Position numbers and translations under genes: made by a program
In this document: positions 40,924 through 49,786 of the stretch, one piece after another
Numbering within the stretch: position 1 is the first letter of the stretch
Layout: each line of letters begins with the position of its first letter
Notes under the pieces: generated by a model
What the model was told of the DNA's origin: nothing
What the model saw: the letters and a program-made list of their open reading frames with translations, nothing else
Database searches by the model: none
Source: Acidobacteriota bacterium
GTDB lineage: Bacteria; Acidobacteriota; UBA4820
Assembly: GCA_029559035.1 (NCBI GenBank)
Contig: JAKQCT010000001.1
Span: forward strand, 62,001 to 126,000
DNA length: 64,000 bases
Direction of reading: 5' to 3'

Positions 40924-42245
40924 AGATCGGGATGTTCCCCTTGAGCGGGATAAGGGTCTGCGACACGGAACTGCTTGAAATGGGCCTCACGCTTCCGGGT
41001 TTCGTCGAAAGGAGCAAAACGATAGCGTCGCTTCCCAGCCTCGGCCTTCTGACCCTCGCCGGGATGACGCCGGCCAGGCACGAGATAAGCTATGTCGAGG
41101 TGCCCGACCTGAACGATGTCGAATCCCTGCTTCTGGACATAGACCTTGCAGCCATTTCTTCCTACAGCGCGCAGATGGATGAAGCCTATTATCTCGCAGG
41201 TAGATTCAAAGAATGGGGCATCCCCACCGTTATCGGCGGGCCGCATGTCACGGCCGTTCCGGAAGAGGCGTCGAAGCACTGCGATTCGGTCGCGATCGGA
41301 GAGGGCGAACCCCTCTGGCACAGGATCCTTGCCGACGCGGAGATCGGCTCTCTCAAGAAATTCTACAGGGCCGAAGCGGATTTCGAGATGAAGGACGCCC
41401 CGATGCCCGCGTTCGAGCTTCTCGACATGTCGAAGTACAACCGCCTCACGGTGCAGACCAGCCGAGGTTGTCCCCACAAGTGCGAGTTCTGCGCGAGCTC
41501 GGTGATCCTTACCGGCAGATACAAGCAGAAGCCCGCGGAGAAGGTCGCCGCGGAGATCGAGAAGATCATGGGGATTTGGGAGCACCCGTTCATAGAGTTC
41601 GCCGACGACAACAGCTTCGTCGACCGCGCCTACTGGAAGAAGCTGCTCGGCCTGCTGAAAGGAAAGAAGTTCCGCTGGTTCGCCGAGACCGACATCTCCG
41701 TGGCGGAGGACGCCGAGCTGCTTGAAATGATGAGGGAGTCGGACTGCGAGCAGGTGCTGATAGGCCTTGAAAGCCCCGAAGAGAACAGCCTCCGGGGAGT
41801 GGAGACGAAGAGCGACTGGAAGCTGAGGAAGTTTCCCCGCTACAAGGAGGCGGTGAACAGGATCCAGTCCGCGGGGATCTCCGTCAACGGCTGTTTCGTT
41901 ATCGGCCTCGACGGGCAGGGGCCGGACATCTTCGACAGGGTGTTCGATTTCGCGGAGGACGCGGGGCTGTACGAAGTGCAGATAACGATAATGACTGCCT
42001 TCCCGGGGACTCCTCTCTACTCGAGGCTGGAGAAGGAAGGGCGGCTGATGGAACCTGCCAACTGGAAGAAATGCACGCTCTTCGACATCAACTTCAAGCC
42101 CCTGAAGATGTCCGCGAAAGAGCTTCACGAAGGGTTCAAGTCGCTCGGCGCCAGGCTTTACGGCGATGAGTGCACTCACAAGCGCAGGAACCGTTTCAGG
42201 CAGACGCTCAAGGAGATCCGCCGGAAGAAGGGCGGGGAGGTGTGA
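40920..42245 (+). CDS. B12-binding-type radical SAM protein
   Basis: 441 aa from ATG 40920 (GGAGG eight bases upstream); the track's longer start is a shadow. Residues about 1-140 form a cobalamin-binding-like Rossmann domain (LAAISSYSAQMDEAYYLAGRFKEWGIPTVIGGPHVTAVPEEA...VAIGEGEP). The radical SAM cluster motif is TSRGCPHKCEFC near residue 180, followed by FADDNSF and ETDISV. No DxHxxG is evident in the B12 domain. Enzymes of this architecture methylate or rearrange lipids, cofactors and peptides; the substrate is unknown. Confidence 0.85.
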   Translation: MKIGMFPLSGIRVCDTELLEMGLTLPGFVERSKTIASLPSLGLLTLAGMTPARHEISYVEVPDLNDVESLLLDIDLAAISSYSAQMDEAYYLAGRFKEWGIPTVIGGPHVTAVPEEASKHCDSVAIGEGEPLWHRILADAEIGSLKKFYRAEADFEMKDAPMPAFELLDMSKYNRLTVQTSRGCPHKCEFCASSVILTGRYKQKPAEKVAAEIEKIMGIWEHPFIEFADDNSFVDRAYWKKLLGLLKGKKFRWFAETDISVAEDAELLEMMRESDCEQVLIGLESPEENSLRGVETKSDWKLRKFPRYKEAVNRIQSAGISVNGCFVIGLDGQGPDIFDRVFDFAEDAGLYEVQITIMTAFPGTPLYSRLEKEGRLMEPANWKKCTLFDINFKPLKMSAKELHEGFKSLGARLYGDECTHKRRNRFRQTLKEIRRKKGGEV

Positions 42246-42246
42246 G

Positions 42247-42639
42247 ATGAAAAGGATCGTCTCGTCGATATTCCTGCTTTCGGCCTTGTACGACGGACTG
42301 CTCGGGCTCGCATTCATGTTCTTCGCGCCATCGCTCTTTCAGGCTTACGGCGTCACGCCGCCGAACCATTGGGGGTATGTCCAGTTCCCCGCGGCCATCC
42401 TCATCATTTTCGCGGTGATGTTCACGGCGATCGCTATGGATCCTATCAAGAACCGGAACCTGATGCCGTACGGCGCGATGCTGAAGCTGAGCTACAGCGG
42501 GGTGGTCTTTTATTACTGGTTCACGACGAACATTCCTGACATGTGGAAGCCGTTCGCCGTGGCGGACTTCGTATTCATGATACTTTTCATCTGGGCGTGG
42601 TTCGCGGTCGCGAAGACTGGAAACTCTGAAATCAAGTAG
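42247..42639 (+). CDS. Small membrane protein (four helices)
   Basis: 130 aa from ATG 42247 (GGAGGTG upstream). Helices: SIFLLSALYDGLLGLAFMFFAPSLFQ, WGYVQFPAAILIIFAVMFTAIA, GAMLKLSYSGVVFYYWFTTNI and FAVADFVFMILFIWAWFAV. It follows the radical SAM stop by 1 base, so it is in the same operon. No family recognised. Confidence 0.7.
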   Translation: MKRIVSSIFLLSALYDGLLGLAFMFFAPSLFQAYGVTPPNHWGYVQFPAAILIIFAVMFTAIAMDPIKNRNLMPYGAMLKLSYSGVVFYYWFTTNIPDMWKPFAVADFVFMILFIWAWFAVAKTGNSEIK

Positions 42640-42658
42640 ATGGCATAGGAGGGACGTC

Positions 42659-43258
42659 ATGGCGGCAATAACGAACGCGGGGCAGGCTTTCACACACCGG
42701 AATTATCTTGTCCGCAGGAAGATCCTGAAGCTCTTCGGGGCTTCTTTCCACATCTTCGATCCGCAGGGCAACGTAGTGATGTTTTCCAGCCAGAAGGCTT
42801 TCAAGCTGAAGGAGGACATCAGGATCTACACGGGCGAGGACATGACGACGGAGGTCCTCACGATCCAGGCGAGAAGGATTATCGACATCGCCGCGACCTA
42901 CGACGTTTACGACCCGATGCAGGCGGGGATGAAGGTCGGCGCCCTGAGAAGGAAAGGGCTGCGGTCCATTCTGCGCGACGAATGGATCATAATGGACGAG
43001 AGGGACAACGAGATCGGGCTCATCCAGGAGGACAGCATGATGCTGGCGATGGTCAGGCGCCTCCTGACGAACCTCGTGCCGCAAAGGTTCGCGGGGTTCA
43101 TCAGGGGGACGGAAGTCTGCACTTTCAGGCAGAACTTCAACCCGTTCGTCATGAAGATCGAACTCGATTTCTCGATGGACCGGGGAAACCTTCTGGACAG
43201 GAGGCTGGGGATCGCGGCGGCAGTCCTGCTCTGCGCGATAGAAGGAAGGCAGAACTAG
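42659..43258 (+). CDS. LURP-one-related / scramblase-like fold protein
   Basis: 199 aa. The pattern YLVRRKILKLFGASFHIFDPQGNVVMFSSQKAFKLKEDIRIYTGED, then RRKGLRSILRDEWIIMDERDNEIGLIQED, is that of LURP-one/tubby-like and phospholipid-scramblase-related proteins, a beta-barrel around a hydrophobic helix (the C-terminal NLLDRRLGIAAAVLLCAIEG). It may bind membrane lipids; role unknown. Last gene of this operon. Confidence 0.75.
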   Translation: MAAITNAGQAFTHRNYLVRRKILKLFGASFHIFDPQGNVVMFSSQKAFKLKEDIRIYTGEDMTTEVLTIQARRIIDIAATYDVYDPMQAGMKVGALRRKGLRSILRDEWIIMDERDNEIGLIQEDSMMLAMVRRLLTNLVPQRFAGFIRGTEVCTFRQNFNPFVMKIELDFSMDRGNLLDRRLGIAAAVLLCAIEGRQN

Positions 43259-43403
43259 CGCCTTCGGCACATTGAAAATTGAAAAATGAAGATTGAAAAA
43301 GTAAAACAAGAACTGAACGTGGATTGGAAGCATATTCCGCCATCAGGCGCTTTCCAAATCTCTTACGCGCAAACAATCCATGTAGATTATCACCTACTTG
43401 ACG

Positions 43404-43435
43404 CCACACATACAAATGTGTCAATATATGTGTGG
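43404..43435 (+). promoter_or_regulatory. VapBC operator palindrome
   Basis: CCACACATA (43404-43412) and TATGTGTGG (43427-43435) form 9-bp inverted arms with a 14-base spacer just before the vapB ribosome binding site; TTGACG lies directly upstream. This is a typical place for VapBC autoregulation. The gap before it (43271-43300) carries GAAAATT heptads. Confidence 0.65.
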
Positions 43436-43446
43436 AGGTGATGGCC

Positions 43447-43647
43447 GTGGCCACGAATCTTCAGATCGAAGACAAGCTGATAGACAAGGCGGTTAAACTT
43501 GGCAAGCACAAGACCAAGAAGGCGGCGGTGACTCAGGCTCTCGAGGACTACATAAGGCGCCTGGAGCAGGAAAAGATAACCGCTCTTTTCGGAAGCGTCG
43601 TTTACGAACCGGAGTACGACTACAAGAAGCAGCGGGCCCGAAAGTGA
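43447..43647 (+). CDS. vapB: VapB-type antitoxin
   Basis: 66 aa from GTG 43447, eight bases after GGAGG; GTG 43432 and ATG 43441 are alternatives. The N-terminus TNLQIEDKLIDKAVKLGKHKTKKAAVTQALEDYIRRLEQ is a ribbon-helix-helix fold as in VapB (DUF2191) antitoxins. The C-terminal tail (YEPEYDYKKQRARK) would wrap the toxin. It overlaps vapC by 4 nt. Confidence 0.85.
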   Translation: MATNLQIEDKLIDKAVKLGKHKTKKAAVTQALEDYIRRLEQEKITALFGSVVYEPEYDYKKQRARK

Positions 43648-44045
43648 GGGTCATCGTCGACACAAGCATCTGGTCGCTGGCTCTCAGGCGGGGAGGCGGC
43701 GGGGAAACGCCGGCGGTACGGGAGCTCAGGAGCCTCATATCGGACGACCGCGTACAGATGATCGGAGCCGTCAGGCAGGAGATCCTCTCGGGGGTTCGGG
43801 AAGAGAAACAGTTCCGGGAGCTTGAGGCCAGGCTCGGCGCGTTTCCCGACCTCTGTCTCGAAGCGGAGGATCATGTCGCCGCAGCAAGGTATTTCAACAT
43901 GTGCAGGGCTAAAGGGATACAAGGCTCGAACACCGATTTTTTGATCTGCGCGGCCGCGGCCCGCCGCAAAATGGAGATATTCACGACCGACAAGGACTTC
44001 GATCGTTACTCGGGGATCCTGCCCGTAGCTCTTCACAAGATTTAG
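43644..44045 (+). CDS. vapC: VapC-type PIN-domain RNase toxin
   Basis: 133 aa from GTG 43644 in a GTGA overlap. PIN motifs: VDTSIW (Asp 6), LEAEDHVAAARYF, GSNTDFLICAAAARRKMEIFTTDKDFDRY with the later acidic residues. VapC toxins cut tRNA or rRNA. Neutralised by the VapB just upstream. Confidence 0.9.
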   Translation: MRVIVDTSIWSLALRRGGGGETPAVRELRSLISDDRVQMIGAVRQEILSGVREEKQFRELEARLGAFPDLCLEAEDHVAAARYFNMCRAKGIQGSNTDFLICAAAARRKMEIFTTDKDFDRYSGILPVALHKI

Positions 44046-44073
44046 AAGGAGTATTAAAAATGGGAGAGCTCCC

Positions 44074-44649
44074 ATGCCTGTGAAGATCACGACGAGGGAA
44101 CTGACGCCGGAGATGTGGGGTAAGGTCGAGGAGCTTTTCGGGAAGACCGGCGCTTGCGGCGGCTGCTGGTGCCAGGCGTGGCGTATCGAGAAGGGCGAAA
44201 AGTGGCAGGACATACAGGGGGAATCCGCGAAAAAGAGACTGAAAAAAGGCATCAAGGACGGAACGACGATGGCCATCCTCGCGTTCGACGGAAAATCGCC
44301 CGTGGGATGGTGCACCTTCGGTCCGAGGGTTTCTTTTGCCAGGCTCGACCGCGCTCCGAGTCTGAAGTGCGACGATACGGAGGATGTCTGGTCGATCCCC
44401 TGTTTCTTCGTGATCAGCGGGTACAGGAAAAAGGGTGTGGCGACGGCGATGCTGAACCACGCGCTTCTGGCGATCAAGGAAAAGGGCGGCAGGATCGCCG
44501 AAGGATATCCGTCAAAGCCAAACCGGCGAGGAGAGTACATTCCCGCCTTCTCCTGGACCGGGACCCTTTCCCTTTTCGAAAAGGCCGGTTTTAAGATCGC
44601 AGGCAACAGGGACGGCGGCAAGGTAAGAATGAGGAAGAGGGTTTCATGA
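44074..44649 (+). CDS. GNAT-family acetyltransferase with N-terminal Cys motif
   Basis: 191 aa. Acetyl-CoA motif FFVISGYRKKGVATAMLNHALLAIKEKGG and a C-terminal LFEKAGFKIAG typical of GNAT. An N-terminal GKTGACGGCWCQAWR block with three Cys close together is shared by a GNAT subset. Substrate unknown. The stop overlaps the next start (ATGA). Confidence 0.85.
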   Translation: MPVKITTRELTPEMWGKVEELFGKTGACGGCWCQAWRIEKGEKWQDIQGESAKKRLKKGIKDGTTMAILAFDGKSPVGWCTFGPRVSFARLDRAPSLKCDDTEDVWSIPCFFVISGYRKKGVATAMLNHALLAIKEKGGRIAEGYPSKPNRRGEYIPAFSWTGTLSLFEKAGFKIAGNRDGGKVRMRKRVS

Positions 44650-45116
44650 TGAAAGACGAAAAAAAACGGAAAAGAGAACGTTACGAAAGGATCATAGCCC
44701 AGCTTGAGGGACTCTTGCTTAAATGCGAGGATGAGCAGGCGCGCATGGCGACCGTCGCCGCGCTTCTTCATCACAAGATGGACAACTTTTTCTTAACGGG
44801 GTTTTATGGCCTGAAGCAGGGACGGCTAATCGTGAAATTGTACCAGGGGCCGCTCGCGTGCATGGAACTGAAGAAAGATACCGGCGTCTGCTGGGCCGCG
44901 GTCGACAGCGGAAAGACGGTGATCGTTCCGGACGTGGATCAATTCCCCGGACACATAGCCTGCGACAGCAGAGCAAGGTCCGAGATCTGCGTCCCTTTCA
45001 GGAACAGGGAGGGAGCGATTACCGCGGTCCTCGACATAGATAGCGACAAGCCAGCCAACTTCGACCAGATTGACGGCGAAGAGTTGGAAAAGATTTTGGA
45101 GTTGATCAACAAATAG
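44646..45116 (+). CDS. msrC: GAF-domain free methionine-(R)-sulfoxide reductase
   Basis: 156 aa (ATG ATG start). One GAF domain: FFLTGFYGLKQGRLIVKLYQGPLACMELKKDTGVCWAAVDSGKTVIVPDVDQFPGHIACDSRARSEICVPF. The three Cys in PLACME, GVCWA and HIACDS match the catalytic set of fRMsr. It reduces free Met-R-sulfoxide made by oxidants. Coupled to the GNAT gene. Confidence 0.88.
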   Translation: MMKDEKKRKRERYERIIAQLEGLLLKCEDEQARMATVAALLHHKMDNFFLTGFYGLKQGRLIVKLYQGPLACMELKKDTGVCWAAVDSGKTVIVPDVDQFPGHIACDSRARSEICVPFRNREGAITAVLDIDSDKPANFDQIDGEELEKILELINK

Positions 45117-45218
45117 AAAACAATTTGCGGGATAAGGTTGATCACTTCGCATGACTTTTCCTCGAAGTATGCCTCGTGATGACGCTTCTACCTCCCCCTT
45201 CCTCTTTTGTTTGCTCTT

Positions 45219-45290
45219 TTATGGAATTTATTGGCATTAACTTCAGAACTTCAGCTCTTCGGCCTTCAGCGCTTCTGTATTACAATATCT
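45219..45290 (+). repeat. Dispersed intergenic repeat
   Basis: TGGAATTTATTGGCATTAAC followed by TTCAGAACTTCAGCTCTTCGG and CCTTCAGC, a copy of the family at 60965-61207, lies just before polA. Confidence 0.6.
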
Positions 45291-45305
45291 TCCGGGAGGC
45301 CTGTC

Positions 45306-47783
45306 TTGGAAAAACTTTTCCTCGTCGACGCGACTTCGATCCTCTTCAGGGCGTTCTACGCGGTCAGGGAACTATCCACATCGAAAGGCAAGCCCACGAA
45401 CGCCATATTCGGCGCCTTGAAGATCACTGAAAAGCTGATAAAGACCTACGACCCGAAATATCTCGCCTTCGTCTTCGACCTTGGCGCTCCGACCTTCAGG
45501 CACGAGGCATTCAAGGAATACAAGGCAAACAGGAAGGAGATCCCGAAAGAACTTGTCGAACAGATCGAGCCCGCCAAGGAGATCATCAGGGCCATGGGGA
45601 TCCCTCTTATCGAAAAGGCAGGCTTCGAAGCCGACGACATAATCGCCTTCCTCGCCAAAAAGGGGAAAGGGGAGAATTACGAAGTGATAATCGTCACTTC
45701 GGACAAGGACCTTTACCAGCTGGTCGAAGACGGCGTGTCGATCATCAATCCCAAGAAAGAGGATCTTATCCTGGACGCGGACGGGGTCAAGGAAGTATTC
45801 GGCGTAGAACCCAAATTCGTCGCGGACGTCCTCGCGCTCTGGGGAGACCCGTCAGACAACATTCCCGGCGTTCCGGGCATAGGGGAAAAGGGCGCGAAGG
45901 AGATCGTTCTCAAGTACGGCCACCTTGATGATATCCTGCAGAACATCGAAAAGATCGAGAAGAAGAGCTACAGGGAAGGGCTTGCCGCGAACATCGAGCA
46001 GGCGAAGTTCTCGAAGGAGCTGGCGACCATTCGAAGCGACGTCCCGGTCGAGATCGGGATAGACCAGCTCGGGATCAAGGAAAAGGACACGGAAAAACTG
46101 AACTCCCTCTGCAGGGAATACGAGTTCTTTTCGATAATCGAGGAGACGAAAAAGGAATCTCCGCAGGTCGAAGCGGCAGTCTTCGACCAAGCCGCCCGAG
46201 AAAGGCTGCGGTCCGCCGAACACGTTGGATTCTGTTACGACCGCGACGAGATGTTCCTTTCAGACGGGGACAAGGCCTACATCGTTAAGAATGAGACCAT
46301 GAAAGAGGATGAATTATTTTCCCTGCGTCTCGCCTCGGCGGGCTTCAAGGAAATATTCATGGAGCTTGGCCTCCCCGACGGCTGGATTTCAAAATACTGC
46401 GACCTCGACCTCGCGGCATATCTGATCTCGCCAGAGACGGCTAACCCGCTGGAAACCCTTTCGAGGGAACACCTTTCGGCCAACATTTCCGAGAACCTCC
46501 TGATCAGGTCCTCGCAGTTCGCGAAATTGGCACCGTTCGTCCTTGGCAGATTGAAAGAGCTGGAGATGGACGGGCTCTTCGCGAAGATAGAAATGCCCCT
46601 TTCCATGATCCTGGCGAAGATAGAATCGGAAGGCATCTTCGTGGACGCTCCCTATTTCAAAGAGCTCTCCGAGGAGATGGAAAAAAGAATAGGGGAGATA
46701 GAGGCGGAAGCTCACGGGATCGCGGGAACCACCTTCAACATCGCGAGCCCGAAACAGGTGGGAGAGATACTGTTCGACAAGCTGAACCTCCCCGTGGTGA
46801 AGAAAACCGCCAAGACGAAGAGCTACTCGACCGACAACGAGGTCCTCGAACAGATCGCGCCCCTTCACCCGATCGTCCCGCTGATCCTTGAACACAGGGG
46901 GCTCTCCAAACTGAAGGGGACTTACACCGATGCCATTCCCGCCCAGATCGACGAAAGCACCGGAAGGGTCCACAGCCGTTTCAACCAGATGGTGACGGCC
47001 ACCGGCAGGCTCTCCTCCTCTGAGCCGAACCTCCAGAACATCCCCGTCCGCGGCGAGTGGGGTCCGAGGATCCGTCACGGCTTCATGGCGGAAGAGGGGC
47101 ATCTTCTTGTCGGGGCGGATTACAGCCAGATAGAGCTGAGGATCCTCGCCCACCTTTGCGGCGACGCGGTGCTGGCGGACGTGTTCAGGAGGGGGGAGGA
47201 CATCCACACGAGGACGGCCTCTCAGGTGTTCGACGTTTCGCCGATGTTCGTCACGCAGGAGATGAGGCGGCAGTCGAAGGCGATCAACTTCGGATTGATC
47301 TACGGCAAGGGCCCGTTCGGCTTGTCACAGGAGCTGGGGATAACTCAGAAAGAGGCGAAGGAGTTCATCGAAAGGTATTTCGGCTCCTTCCCGAAGGTCA
47401 AGGGGTACCTCGACGCGACCCGGCAGGAGGCTCTCGAAAATGGCGAGACGAAGACGATCCTCGGGAGAAGGCGGTTCTTCCCGAATATCAAGACGGTCCC
47501 AAAGCCCCAGCAGGAGGCGCTCCTGAGGCAGGCGGTGAACGCGGTGATCCAGGGTTCGGCGGCCGACCTCATCAAGAAGGCGATGATCGATGTGGACGCG
47601 GCGCTTCCCGAAGGGGCGAGGCTGGTGCTCCAGGTTCACGACGAGCTGATCGTAGAGGCGAGGGAGGATGTCGCTGAGAAGGCGGGAGCGGTCCTGAAGG
47701 AGAAGATGGAGAACGCGCTCACGCTCTCCGTCCCGCTGACCGTCAGCCTTTCCATCGGCAAGAGATGGGACGAACTCAAATAG
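45306..47783 (+). CDS. polA: DNA polymerase I
   Basis: 825 aa from TTG 45306 with GGGAGG six bases upstream; the track's 45207 start runs through a repeat. The 5'-3' exonuclease (1-290) has LFLVDATSILFRAFYA, FEADDIIAFLAKK, DPSDNIPGVPGIGEKGAKEIV. The next region (about 300-410) is a reduced exonuclease fold without the FDTETD catalytic block. Polymerase motifs: A VGADYSQIELRILAHL, B MRRQSKAINFGLIYG, C LVLQVHDELIVEA. It repairs gaps and removes primers; proofreading is probably absent. Confidence 0.95.
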   Translation: MEKLFLVDATSILFRAFYAVRELSTSKGKPTNAIFGALKITEKLIKTYDPKYLAFVFDLGAPTFRHEAFKEYKANRKEIPKELVEQIEPAKEIIRAMGIPLIEKAGFEADDIIAFLAKKGKGENYEVIIVTSDKDLYQLVEDGVSIINPKKEDLILDADGVKEVFGVEPKFVADVLALWGDPSDNIPGVPGIGEKGAKEIVLKYGHLDDILQNIEKIEKKSYREGLAANIEQAKFSKELATIRSDVPVEIGIDQLGIKEKDTEKLNSLCREYEFFSIIEETKKESPQVEAAVFDQAARERLRSAEHVGFCYDRDEMFLSDGDKAYIVKNETMKEDELFSLRLASAGFKEIFMELGLPDGWISKYCDLDLAAYLISPETANPLETLSREHLSANISENLLIRSSQFAKLAPFVLGRLKELEMDGLFAKIEMPLSMILAKIESEGIFVDAPYFKELSEEMEKRIGEIEAEAHGIAGTTFNIASPKQVGEILFDKLNLPVVKKTAKTKSYSTDNEVLEQIAPLHPIVPLILEHRGLSKLKGTYTDAIPAQIDESTGRVHSRFNQMVTATGRLSSSEPNLQNIPVRGEWGPRIRHGFMAEEGHLLVGADYSQIELRILAHLCGDAVLADVFRRGEDIHTRTASQVFDVSPMFVTQEMRRQSKAINFGLIYGKGPFGLSQELGITQKEAKEFIERYFGSFPKVKGYLDATRQEALENGETKTILGRRRFFPNIKTVPKPQQEALLRQAVNAVIQGSAADLIKKAMIDVDAALPEGARLVLQVHDELIVEAREDVAEKAGAVLKEKMENALTLSVPLTVSLSIGKRWDELK

Positions 47784-48342
47784 AGACAAAGGCGCAGGTC
47801 GGATGCGCTGCATCCTTTATGAGCTTCAAGCCAGCCTCTAATAAATGCAAGCATTTTCCGAGGCTGTCTTTCGCTCCCTGCCGATGTTCCATCGGCTCTC
47901 CTGCGCTTAAATAATAGCTACCCACCTCACACACCCAACGATACGCCGACGGCGACGGACCATATGCGGTGTCAGCCTTCGGGATTTTCAAATCCTAGAT
48001 TTCTATATTATTCCGCTCGGTACGGAGCCCTCGCTAACTTGAAGCCAAGCAGTTGGCTTCAGATGCCTCGGCTTGTCCCTTTCGCTTTCCTTGCCTCTGG
48101 TCCATCGGCGTCGGGACGCGGCAAGCTCCGCTTGCCTTCAGCAGATTTCAAAAATCCTGCAAAAACAATCGTAAGAAATTCTCCTCCCTATGAAATATTA
48201 GCCTTAATCATATGCTTTCCACCGCGGGTATGGGGCATCCTGCATAGCTTTGCCAGAAGAGTTATAATCAATATGGGAAGAAAATGGGAGACCGTGGATT
48301 ATTTCTGGACTAGAAGGCCCTGATGATCAGAAAGAGCGGTGA
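47784..48342. other. Gene-free stretch downstream of polA
   Basis: About 560 bases. ORFs on both strands (47776 minus, 47964 plus) lack ribosome binding sites and protein-like composition. It includes GGCAAGCTCCGCTTGCC-type foldbacks near 48120 and segments ending in TCAGC. I see no gene. Confidence 0.55.
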
Positions 48343-48750
48343 GTGCAGGTGATAAGAAATGAATGTTGTGTCGCAGAAAAAAATAATTTTAAAGATTGGT
48401 CGCAACTGCTTGCAACATTGAACGGCCAATTAGCTTCTTTTCGCAAGCAGCTCTTAATTGATCCCAGATATATTAGAGTTGAATATGATCTTGAATTCAA
48501 GAAATACAACAACACGTTGATTATCTCGATCTTTGTCGATGCTTGCTGCAATGACGATAATTCAATTGTTTGGTGGATGGATATTATGCCGGAGGGATCA
48601 GGTTGGAGGATGGAACGCCGAATAACCAGGAACGGACGAGATATTGTTTTGGAATTCGCTGATATTTTGATAAATGACGATTTTGAATTGATGAATCACT
48701 GGGAACTATTATTGAAAGAATTATTGAAGGATGTTCATACAATAAAGTAG
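48343..48750 (+). CDS. Small hypothetical protein
   Basis: About 135 aa, starting at one of two GTGs (48343 or 48349). It is coherent and globular (LLATLNGQLASFRKQLLIDPRYIRVEYDLEFKKYNNTLIISIFVDACC, VWWMDIMPEGSGWRMERRI, VLEFADILINDDFELMNHWELLLKELLK), AT-rich and unlike its neighbours. No family recognised; it may be a recent arrival. Confidence 0.6.
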   Translation: MQVIRNECCVAEKNNFKDWSQLLATLNGQLASFRKQLLIDPRYIRVEYDLEFKKYNNTLIISIFVDACCNDDNSIVWWMDIMPEGSGWRMERRITRNGRDIVLEFADILINDDFELMNHWELLLKELLKDVHTIK

Positions 48751-49099
48751 CCATAATCTAGTAGGAATTCCAGAATCCCTTCCAGATCCCTCTTGGTTCG
48801 TGAATATTCAGGATATGGTGGATGGTTTCGTCGGCGACGCTTTGAAGTTTCTCTCGCCATGACCGGCTTCTTCTTTCCCTCCCCCTCCTTAAGAAAAAAA
48901 GGCGGCCGGTTGGCCGCCGCCGGCAATTTCCCGACGTCGATTGCCTTATAAAAAATATTGCGCCATGCGTCGAATTTACTTCGCGCTAAGGCGCATTCCT
49001 ATCCGGGGGTGAATCAGCGTGGCGAGCATCAGCGAGCCCGCGTCTAAGGAGGGAGCGGAGCGCCCCCTTCTTCGGAAAGCGCTGAAGCCTTCAGCGCGA
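48751..49099. other. Gene-free stretch with terminator
   Basis: About 350 bases holding the terminator at 48892-48918 and the short palindrome GCGCTGAAG-C-CTTCAGCGC (49079-49097) right after the lolA stop. No gene seen. Confidence 0.6.
48892..48918 (-). terminator. Rho-independent terminator of the icd-purH-lolA run
   Basis: On the minus strand GGCGGCC, AACC, GGCCGCC and TTTTTTTCTT lie about 180 bases past the lolA stop. Confidence 0.8.
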
Positions 49100-49786
49100 T
49101 CACTCCGCCGGGTTCTTCAGGCTGACCTTCTCCCTCTTCACCTTGGTGCCCTTGGGCAGGTCGATGTCGAAGACCTTCTGGTCGAACTTGGCGTTGATGT
49201 CCCAGTTGGAGAACTCGAACTTGACCTTGTCGCCTTCGGGCTCGGCGATCTCCATCGCCCTTATGGTGTTGTCCTTTTCGTTGACCCAGAATTCGAGGGA
49301 AGCGAGGCGCTTCGCCATCGATTTCTTCTGCGGAGTGAAGCTGAGGTGGACGATGTCGCCCTCCTTGTCGACGAACTTCACGTCGAACTTCTTCTCAAGC
49401 TCAGCGAAGGGGGTCGAGACGCCCATGTACTTCATGATCTTGTTCTGGTAGCGGGAGATGTCCTGGACGTTCGCCTCCTTCTTCTTGGGGTTGTAGACCA
49501 TCAGCTCGCCGTCTTTGATGAGGTAGTAGAGTTTTTCCGGAGCCTGGTAGAGATAAAGGGCGGTCGAGGGCTTCTTGATGTAGATCTCGCCCTTGAGCAC
49601 CTCGGGCTTTTTCAGCATCTCGAAGTCGTTTACCTGGACGAAAGAGACCTTGAGCGTCTCGATCTTCTCCTGGAACTTCTGCATGCTGTCGAGAAGCTTC
49701 TTGATGTCGCATTCCTCGTCCTTTCCCTTTCCCATGATGAGAAGGGGGAGAAGAAGGATGAAGACGATACAGGCCCGCTTAACCAT
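49100..49786 (-). CDS. LolA-like outer-membrane lipoprotein carrier
   Basis: 228 aa from ATG 49786 (GGAGG upstream). Signal peptide [16 protein letters not shown]. The domain matches the LolA/LolB barrel: [123 protein letters not shown]. It would carry lipoproteins across the periplasm. Its first 8 bases overlap the end of purH. Confidence 0.85.
   Translation of the reverse strand: MVKRACIVFILLLPLLIMGKGKDEECDIKKLLDSMQKFQEKIETLKVSFVQVNDFEMLKKPEVLKGEIYIKKPSTALYLYQAPEKLYYLIKDGELMVYNPKKKEANVQDISRYQNKIMKYMGVSTPFAELEKKFDVKFVDKEGDIVHLSFTPQKKSMAKRLASLEFWVNEKDNTIRAMEIAEPEGDKVKFEFSNWDINAKFDQKVFDIDLPKGTKVKREKVSLKNPAE

Noticed and set aside
47964-48323. 119-aa ORF downstream of polA
   Set aside because: No ribosome binding site, low-complexity protein, overlaps foldback repeats.
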